Shown piece by piece: positions 56,648 to 64,000 of a stretch of 64,000 nt of DNA. The notes under the pieces are model-generated. The model saw only the letters and a list, made by a program, of their open reading frames with translations. It had not been told where the DNA came from and made no database searches. This DNA comes from Calvatia gigantea (Eukaryota; Basidiomycota; Agaricomycetes; Agaricales; Lycoperdaceae). Location of the stretch: positions 2,666,001-2,730,000 of the forward strand of contig JACAAK010000004.1 in NCBI GenBank assembly GCA_025093985.1, given 5' to 3'. Each line of letters starts with the position of its first letter. Positions within the stretch are counted from its first letter, which is position 1. A program made the translations under genes and the position numbers.

Positions 56648-57459
56648 CTAGAGTTTGATCTCCTTCAGACCGTCCTTCCAGAAAGTGAAGTACGCTGCGA
56701 TACCATTCAATCATTGGTAAGGGCAGTTGTTGCATAAGAAACTTACGTGTGATTCCGTCCTCCTATTCAGGCAGAATGGTAAGCCACGGTATCCAGCTTG
56801 TATATAGAAACCACTTACGCGGTAATTAAGCAGAGCGACCATTCCTTCGGGGTTCATCGATTCACCAGTGTACTGTCGTAGTACATGAGTAGGAACACTT
56901 TGCGCATTACCGAAAGCACCTACGAATTCAAAATCCTTGAAATTTGCGACAATCTTCTTGGCATAGGCCTGTGCACCCTTTTCAAATTGCTCAACTCGAT
57001 CTGGTTTGGTCTTTTGAAGTTCCGCCTTAACGACTTTCATGTATCCCTGCACAGCCATCTGATACAAGTTCGGCGAAGGGTTTAAAGGACAAACCTTCAG
57101 GTATGAGAGGAAGTTCTTCTTATCGAAGGTGGTTGATTGTAGCCGGAACGAATGGACAACGTTGTTGACCTGAACAGTACCCTCTTCTAACGTCTCCTCT
57201 TGATCCTCCGCGGAAGGGTTTGCACCTTGGAGTGATATTAGCAGTAAAACATATCGAGCACGCTGGGCGCACCGATATCAACATCCGCGCCGGGTTTAAC
57301 AGTGATTAACTGGCAGTCAACTTCGTAAACGATGTCATCTATGGTTTTGCTAAGTTGTATAATATTATAGTGATTCTGGTCGGCAGCCGTTTTCACTCAC
57401 AGAGGAAATGCATCAGAAAACATTTCATCGTTTGTAATAACGTCTGAGTAGAGCAACAT
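56648..57459 (-). CDS. TMA19: Translationally controlled tumour protein homologue (TCTP)
   Basis: A small, abundant ribosome-associated protein linked to growth and stress (yeast Tma19). The start at 57459 reads MLLYSDVITNDEMFSDAFPL. Next come DDIVYEVDCQLITVKPG, then EEGTVQVNNVVHSFRLQ and STTFDKKNFLSYLK. The helical hairpin has YMKVVKAELQKTKPDRVEQF and EKGAQAYAKKIVANFKDFEF. GESMNPEGMVALLNYR is joined by two short introns to EDGITPYFTFWKDGLKEIKL at the C-terminus. The stop is 56648. It shares a 135-bp divergent promoter with UTP15. Confidence 0.95.
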
Positions 57460-57543
57460 GATGGGAGTTGTTGGAAAGTATTGGAGAGTAGGGGGAACGA
57501 GCTGTCCTCTCCTGTTTAAGAATCTTGCGATCATCTTATCGTA

Positions 57544-57549
57544 CACGTG
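57544..57549. promoter_or_regulatory. CACGTG E-box in the shared TCTP/UTP15 promoter
   Basis: CACGTG, in the context TACACGTGACC, lies between the divergent starts at 57459 (TCTP) and 57595 (UTP15). Both products serve ribosome production or translation, so shared control is plausible. Confidence 0.45.
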
Positions 57550-57594
57550 ACCTGACAGGACATTGGGCTGCCGAATTAAGACCGCTTGCGAACA

Positions 57595-59341
57595 ATGGAT
57601 TTTTTGCCAACTACCATCAAATCGCATCCTCGACCCGCATCCTCCACACATCCTGCAGAATCTCGGTATTGGCGTCAATATAAACATCCGGTTTTTATCA
57701 AAGAATATGCTCCCGTTACCTCTGTGCATTTCTCTGCTGCAAAACCGCATTGTTACGCGGTAACAGCCGCCACCAGGGTCCAGATCTATGCTCCTCGGAC
57801 GCAAAAAATCACAAAAACAATATCCCGATTCAAAGACGTTGCTAGGAGTGGAAATATACGTGAGGATGGAAAATTGGTCGTGGCTGGTGATGATAGCGGC
57901 CTAGTTCAGGTAAGTTTTCGATGGCAAAATATCGTGCACATATTGAAATGTGTAGGTCTTTGACATTAACTCAAGGGCTATTCTTCGCACATTGGATTCT
58001 CACAAACAACCAGTACATGTCGCCAAATTCTCTGCTCTAAGTCCAACACTAATTCTGACTTGTTCCGATGATACCACTGCCAAAATCTGGGATGTCCCTT
58101 CCCAAACGTCCATCTGTACCTTCCTCGACCACGCCGATTACGTTCGTACAGGACAATTCTCGACGTCAAACCCAAATATTGTCCTCACTGGCTCATACGA
58201 CGCATCCGTGAGATTATTCGATGCTAGAACAGGAGAATGCGAGATGTTGATGGGTGGAAATTGGTCCGCGAGTGCTCCCGTGGAGCAAGTCCTCATGTTT
58301 CCATCCGGGACGGCTGCGGTTTCGTCTGCGGGCCCTATAATCCGCGTTTGGGATATCGTCGCCGGTGGGCGATGCCTGAGGGCGATCTCTAACCATCAGA
58401 AAACAGTCACTGCTTTGGCTTTTAATGCTGGTGCTAGTCGTCTCTTGACTGGTGGATTGGACCACATGGTTAAAGTATACGATGTAAGCACTTACAAAGT
58501 CATGCACACGATGCGCTACCCAGCACCTATCCTGTGTCTGGCAATCTCTGTACGTTTTTTCTCCTCTCATCGCAACTCGACCCTGAAGATCATGCTTCAG
58601 CCAGATGGGACTCACATTGTAGGAGGGATGTCCGATGGCACGCTTTCAGTTCGCCGACGCCAAGACAAGGACCCCGAAATCCAAACCAGTTTGACGGGGT
58701 CTAGAGAGTTATTGTTCAGTGAAGAGTTGACACGAGTTGGGCAAGGGCGTATGAGGAACAAGGGCAAGGTCAAACCTGTGGGCGAACCTAACGAGCTGAC
58801 CGTTGAACGTCAGAGAAGAAAACGGCTGAGAGATTATGACCGATTACTCAAGAACTTCAAATATTCAGCAGCGTTAGATACTGTCCTTCGAAAGGTCAGG
58901 CATGGCATAGAACCAGATTCAGTTCAATCTCTGACTTAGGATTTAGAACGTTCCACCGACAACTACATTTGCCCTCATCCAAGAGCTTGTTCACCGTGAT
59001 GGGCTCAAAATTGCATTGGCCAACCGTGATGATGTTCTGCTTGAGCCGGTCCTCAGGCTTCTTTTGAAGCACGTCACTGACCCGCGGTTTGGCGAGCTAG
59101 TCTGTGACGTTGCTCGCGTTGTTATTGGTAGGTGAACCCTGATAACCTCTCTTGTCCTTAATCTTATGGAAGAACAGATATGTATCAACCCGTCATCGGA
59201 CAGGCGCCTTTGATTGATTCACTATTTGTACGACTACATAAAAAGGTCGTGGCCGAACTGCGGTTCCAAGCGGAACTCCAGAGGACGAGAGGCGCATTGA
59301 ATATGCTTATGTCCTCTTTCCTGATCTCGTTACCGTCGTAA
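57595..59341 (+). CDS. UTP15: U3 snoRNP protein Utp15
   Basis: A t-UTP/UtpA subunit of the small-subunit processome in the nucleolus, needed for rDNA transcription and 18S rRNA processing. The start at 57595 reads MDFLPTTIKSHPRPASSTHP. WD40 repeats follow: VHFSAAKPHCYAVTAATRVQ, LVVAGDDSGLVQVFDINSR, HVAKFSALSPTLILTCSDDT, VLTGSYDASVRLFDARTG, RVWDIVAGGRCLRAISNHQK and LLTGGLDHMVKVYDVS. The Utp15 C-terminal domain has RLRDYDRLLKNFKYSAALDT, ALIQELVHRDGLKIALANRD and SLFVRLHKKVVAELRFQAEL. Four or five introns. The stop (59339-59341) is 51 bp from the CTNNBL1 stop on the opposite strand. Confidence 0.95.
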
Positions 59342-59392
59342 TATTCGCCGCAAAGCGCACATATATACCCGGGTTACAGAAAGCAAACAGGC

Positions 59393-61750
59393 TCACGAGT
59401 CGAGAGCTTGGATTAGGCTGCCCAGAATCTGTTTTTGTGAAGGAGTATCGTCATTCTGTGCTTCCGGTTCGCCCACGTTATCATAATAGATGCGTAGGGT
59501 TTGTACTATGTCATTCAAATCTTGGTTTTTGCGGTGTAGCATTTGCAGGGCATGCGTTTGGATCTGGGTGGATTGGTTAGCCTTTGAAAAATGTGAAGGA
59601 TAGATAAATTACTCCATCGTCCTCCATAATGATCCAGCCCAAGATATAGTCGACAGTTTGTAATGTGAAGAGTCCACTATCTAGGCGACGAAGATACCAT
59701 GACTCTTGGTCCTCGCCAGTGATTTCGTCTCCATTCTCCATCATCTCCTGTCAAGGACCAGTTTAGCAAGATTTCGCAACAGCTTCTAGTCGCCAACCTT
59801 CTGATCCCTTTCAATTTCTCTGTCCGTTGCTTTGAGTCGCGTGTGAGCAGAATCACGGATGTCTAGTAGTTTGTCAACTTTCTCATAGTTATTCTCAACG
59901 AATTTTGTAAGCAGCCGGATTCGCTCGGGTGTGTCCGAGGGAAGGTTGGTGAGTAGGGACGAAATGATGCCAAGTACATGTGACAAGTCTTCTGAAGGAG
60001 GGGCGGAGGCGTTTTTCTTCTTCTGTGTTTGGGGGTTCGATTGAGTATATTTTCTCGGGTGGATGATCATGATCTGCATACTTTACCCATAAAAGCCGAA
60101 AATAGAGTTTTGAGGCCGAAAGCTTCGACAAAAGCTGCGCAGGTTGCAGAGCCATCTGGGCCAGACATCGCGTAGTCCAACGTTTTGATAGACCGCGACC
60201 GCGATTGCATTTTTTCTCTAATTAGTAACGGTGAACACACTCATTACGGATGTGCAGCAGAATCGAGAGACGAACTTCATCATGAGAACCATCAAGTCGG
60301 GTCCTTCAGAATTTATAAAGAGTTTCCTGATAGGTGCTTCCCCAAGGGTTGAACAGAGGGCATCAAAAAGGTTTTCCATGAACTCGGTTTCGTCAGCATC
60401 TACAGGGTCTCGTCGTCGGAATTGCTATTAGATATGAAGTGAGGAAATTTGAAACCGCCACCTGCTGGGACGTACTGAGAGAACTTTGAGAATAGTCTCT
60501 ACGCCGTCTTTTTGACCGAATTGGAGGCGGTTTGCAGTATTGTTCTGCAGTAGAATTGATAAGAGTTCAGCAGCGTAACTGCGATTCTCGTCATGCGTCT
60601 TAGGTTGTATTCGGTTAAGGAGCCATGGCAGCAGGCTCGTTTTGGAAATGAGTGTAGTTGACAGTTCTGGGTTGAGCGCAACGAGGTTCTCGAATATGCC
60701 TATTTGGCTGTCAGCAACAAACTACAAGGAAGCCGGTAGAGCTCACCAAGGATATGGAAAACACCCTGCCTATCCGACTCTTCTGACTCATTGACACGTT
60801 GCAAATTATGGGTGAGTAAATCGAATATCGAATTCTCCAGCTAGAGAATTTCAGTTACCGGATTGAATGCGAGGGGGGTCAACCGTACCAACGTGTCTAC
60901 GAGAGCCTTCAAGGCTCCTTCTGTTTCTCCTGCGTCCCCTTGTTCTTCATCAGCGCCAACATCTTCATCCGTAAGCTCGTGGATAAGTTCGACGACGTCA
61001 ATAACAATATCCATATTTTCATGGGTGAGAAGCCCAGTTAGGAGAGCGACCGCCCCGGACTTGACAACTTCAGGATACGTTAAAGAGGGCGCTTGAGCTA
61101 GAGGAAGGAGACCCTTGATTGAGAGATCCAAGTCGGCTTCAGAATCAATGAATCTAAGGAATGCATGCTGTGGGTAAGGGCTCGGGGTGGAGAGGTGCCC
61201 GATACGCACTTCGTCGGGTCGTCGGGATATTTTGAGCGTTGGTCTGTGTTCTTATTTACAGCACGTTCAAACTTGAGTAGCATGCGTCGAACTGAAGTTA
61301 CTGACAATTCCTCTGGCTATTGAAGTGTAAAAGACCGACAGGAGGGGCTGATTGTAATAGTACTGACCTCATCTGGCAGACCCTCTCCTGTTGCAGAATC
61401 AAATATATTCAATATCTGTTTCTGCTCTTGTGTCAATCCACCGCCGTAAAACCTTCCTTCGTCGTCCTCTTCTGCGAAGTAATCAGCGTCTCCCCCTGGT
61501 GCATAATCGCTAACTTCATCCTCTGGAGCATCTTCGACAGTGACCGCACGCGCCTTTCCCTTGTCATTGGTTACCAGTGTGGGGCTGGGCGCATCCACTT
61601 TCATTCGTTTCAACATCTCTGGTGTTGGATTGTCGAGCATTTTACGCTTCAAACTCCCAGCGGGTAGCTTGGGAGTCTATTTGGAATCTGAGATACACGA
61701 ATAAACTTCGAGACATAAAGACACACTTTAAAGAGCTTGTCGATGTCCAT
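59393..61750 (-). CDS. CTNNBL1: Beta-catenin-like protein 1 homologue (CTNNBL1)
   Basis: An armadillo-repeat nuclear protein associated with the Prp19/CDC5L complex of the spliceosome. The first exon (from 61750) is MDIDKLFK; an intron leads to TPKLPAGSLKRKMLDNPTPE and MLKRMKVDAPSP. An acidic region precedes the repeats: LTHENMDIVIDVVELIHELT and DLSIKGLLPLAQAPSLTYPE-type sequence. The C-terminus has HRKNQDLNDIVQTLRIYYDN and QKQILGSLIQALDS (stop 59393). About ten short introns. An in-frame TTG at 61652 is not the start, because the upstream exon restores the conserved N-terminus. It is divergent from TRA1, with 172 bp between the starts. Confidence 0.93.
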
Positions 61751-61844
61751 CCTTCTAGGCTGGTATCTTGGGAAGGTACTTTGTATATGGGAGTGACGGT
61801 GTGTCGACTTGGGCTGAAGGAACTCTTGCCTTATGAGGTTAGGT

Positions 61845-61850
61845 CACGTG
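61845..61850. promoter_or_regulatory. CACGTG E-box between CTNNBL1 and TRA1
   Basis: The box lies in the context GGTCACGTGAGC, 73 bp before the TRA1 start and 95 bp upstream of the CTNNBL1 start. Confidence 0.4.
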
Positions 61851-61922
61851 AGCAACACTCTCGATTAAGGAGACTGGCCAGGACCGCATAACTTGTCGAC
61901 ACCCCCACCTCCGATTGCTACC

Positions 61923-64000
61923 ATGGCTCTGCCAGGTGTAGCTCCAATGGAGATTACCCAACATCTTTCCTCAACATCAGACCTCGAACAACGCGTCGCA
62001 AGAATAGCCGACCCAAATATTGGTTTGTTTCGTGTCTTTTAAATGCATGCGTGAGCCGCTAACCGTCTCCGAAGACCTTAGGACTAAACATACCGTCGCT
62101 TCTGAGATTCGAGAAATCCTCGATACTGTACGAGATACCGAGTCTGCTCGCACCTACCCATACCTCGTTCCTGCTGTTACCGAGCTTCTACGTTCCGGAG
62201 AACCCGCCTTCTCCAAGGAGACACCAGAATACGCCTTTCGCCGCGTGCTCCTAGAAATACTAAATCGACTTCCCGTCAGTGAAAGCCTCCGCCCCCATAC
62301 GCAAACAATATTCACTTGTATGCTTCACGTTGTGCGCCATGACAATGAGGAGAACGGCACAACGGCGTGTAAAGCGCTGGTGGACATCATACGAGGATAC
62401 CGAATCCTCACGGAGGAGAGTCTGAATGAATTTGTTGCCATCTTCTTGCAATTATTCCAAAACATGAAGGGACTGGTAGAGGAGGTCCTTTCAGAAGATT
62501 CTGCGCTCCTTGACTCCCTAGTCGTGCTGCCTAGTATACGAAGCTTTAAGGTCCTTGGTGAAATGGGCATGGTCATGGTGATCATGTCTCAAGTCCATCG
62601 CCAATTAGTGTCCCCCGCGATGCAATCATCAATTCCCTATGCCACCGAAGTCCTTGCCTTGGAATCTCCCGCACAACATAAGACTCGTACCGATTTCGAG
62701 GCAATGGGTGGGATATGGTCTGGGGTGTCACCGACAGTCAAGAATCCTGGCGCGTATGGCGAGTTCATCCATTCTCAGATCAAGGCATGTTTGCGTTTAT
62801 TAAGTCCGAGGCATGCGCTGAGTTGGTTATACAGATGTTGTCGTACCTAGCTTATAACATGCGTTTCTCTGGAGAACAACCAGACGGATACGCTGAAAAT
62901 CTAATTTTGAGCGCCCTACGCTTGCTTCAAGATTGTCCTAGCAACGGAATTGCACTCAGAAAGGTTTGTAACTGGTACGGGGTGTTATGGTTTTCTAATG
63001 TCCTATTCATAGGAACTCATGGTGGTTTTCCGTCATTTAATGAGTACAAACCATCGCCGAGTTCTGTTTGATCACCTCGACAAGCTTTTTGACGAGCGCG
63101 TATTACTTGGGACTGGTATCGCAAGTAAGGAGATGTTGCGGTGAGTACAACACAATTCTTGGTTGGTGTACATCATTTCATGGACATTCCGGCAGTGTCG
63201 CTGTGTACAGCTCGGTTACCGATCTGGTCCACCATCTTAGGAACGACCTCACCCCCGCGCAGCTCACCCACATCGTAAATTCCTACTCTTGTCTCATTCA
63301 TAATCCTGCGCTCGGCAATAATCTCCACACTTTGTTCGCCAAGATGATGTTCGGCCTTACTGATGCCATTCTGGCGAAAGAGACTCCTCAGGGGGCTGCC
63401 AAGCTCCTTACGGTCATGTTTGAGTCCTGCTTAGAGCGGCTCGAGGGTTTGGCAATTGTACAGGAAGAAGTCTCAAGCATGCTTGAGCGTCAAAAGGGTA
63501 ACGGGGCCTCGATTCCGGATATCTTCCTGATAGAGAAAACGCGGCCGGTTAATGGTGCAACATATGCCATAGACAAGCCAGAAGATACGACTACTGGTGC
63601 GTAGTTTGACGGGCGTGCGATTATGTAGATGTGCTAATGAAAACTCAGAGTCTCGTGTCATCTTTAGGGCATTGCTTCATGGTTTTCGTGTTTGCCTAGC
63701 GTCGCTGAAAAAATGCGACGCACCTATCGTCGATGGCACTTACGTCTTTCGACTTTTCGAAGGGTGTATCCGGTGTATGGTTTTGCTCGATCCAGAACCT
63801 CGCCCAGATCCTCGGGGTACCAATGAACACTCTGATGCGGTCGAGTGGTTTGGTCATGCCCTCCTGGAAATTAATCTACACGTTTTCCAAGAGGTATGGA
63901 CTCACAAGATCGACTTCTTCTTTGACTTTGGCCGGACGCGGATCTTGCTCCTCAACATTTGCCAATTCCTGTTCGCTCGCGAACAAACTTCGCCAACACT
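61923..64000 (+). CDS. TRA1: TRA1/TRRAP, SAGA and NuA4 subunit, N-terminal part only
   Basis: A giant pseudokinase of the PIKK family that recruits SAGA and NuA4 to activators. The start at 61923 gives MALPGVAPMEITQHL; an intron joins ADPNI to DLRTKHTVASEIREILDTVR. HEAT-like helices follow: YPYLVPAVTELLRSGEPAFS, PEYAFRRVLLEILNRLP, MLHVVRHDNEENGTTACKAL and QNMKGLVEEVLS. RSFKVLGEMGMVMVIMSQVH, HSQIKMLSYLAYNMRFSGEQ and LLQDCPSNGIALRKELMVVF are typical Tra1 sequence. YSSVTDLVHHLRNDLTPAQL and CLASLKKCDAPIVDGTYVFR follow. The gene runs off the right edge, so the FAT and kinase-like domains are not in the window. Confidence 0.93.

Noticed and set aside
1..64000. Defence island, CRISPR, prophage or other compact prokaryote-type system
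   Set aside because: All recognised genes are nuclear fungal genes with spliceosomal introns; no array of regular repeats or phage-type gene was seen.

Overview
The window is nuclear DNA of a filamentous fungus, most likely a basidiomycete of the Agaricomycotina type. The genes are densely packed on both strands and cut by many short introns (about 41-60 bp where I could place them). They encode eukaryotic machinery together with fungal hallmarks: trifunctional HIS4, Ssd1, Vid27, verprolin, a two-domain fluoride exporter, a Zn2Cys6 regulator and a DUF7704 protein. I cannot name the species. No virus, transposon, CRISPR array, tRNA or rRNA was recognised. The coding regions below span start codon to stop codon and include introns; splice sites were placed by hand from consensus signals and reading frame. 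Layout, left to right: (1) 1-7 kb: an amidohydrolase cut by the window edge and a short-chain dehydrogenase, both on the minus strand, then mitochondrial pyruvate dehydrogenase E1 beta, then HIS4. (2) 6.9-12 kb: a TspO/MBR membrane protein convergent with a full-length Argonaute that keeps all four slicer residues. (3) 12-20 kb: an orphan disordered protein, a calcium-regulated mitochondrial carrier with EF-hands, a VTT-domain membrane protein, a small orphan and ribosomal protein L36. (4) 20-25 kb: casein kinase 2 beta, the fluoride exporter, a 1.3-kb gene-poor stretch and a DUF7704 membrane protein containing a 13-nt exon. (5) 25-41 kb: VID27, a small orphan, an Rpr2/Snm1-like zinc-ribbon protein, a BTB-like protein, the Ssd1/Dis3L2-family protein, NAD-isocitrate dehydrogenase subunit 1 and ESCRT-III Vps24. 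(6) 41-64 kb: a Zn2Cys6 transcription factor, Mediator MED17, ribosomal protein L5, RBM42, verprolin, protein disulfide isomerase, gamma-tubulin complex GCP3, TCTP, UTP15, CTNNBL1 and the start of TRA1. The genes are mostly unlinked housekeeping functions: gene expression (TRA1, MED17, CTNNBL1, RBM42), ribosome production (L5, L36, UTP15, TCTP, possibly Snm1), RNA control (Argonaute, Ssd1), mitochondrial metabolism (PDB1, IDH1, the carrier), and trafficking and cytoskeleton. I found no multi-gene defence island or obvious new system. The points most worth a second look are an Ssd1-type protein with a complete RNase II aspartate signature, four apparent GC-AG introns (three supported by conserved protein motifs), a stop-free final intron that gives Argonaute two possible C-termini, a recurring CACGTG box in promoters, and four uncharacterised small or disordered proteins.
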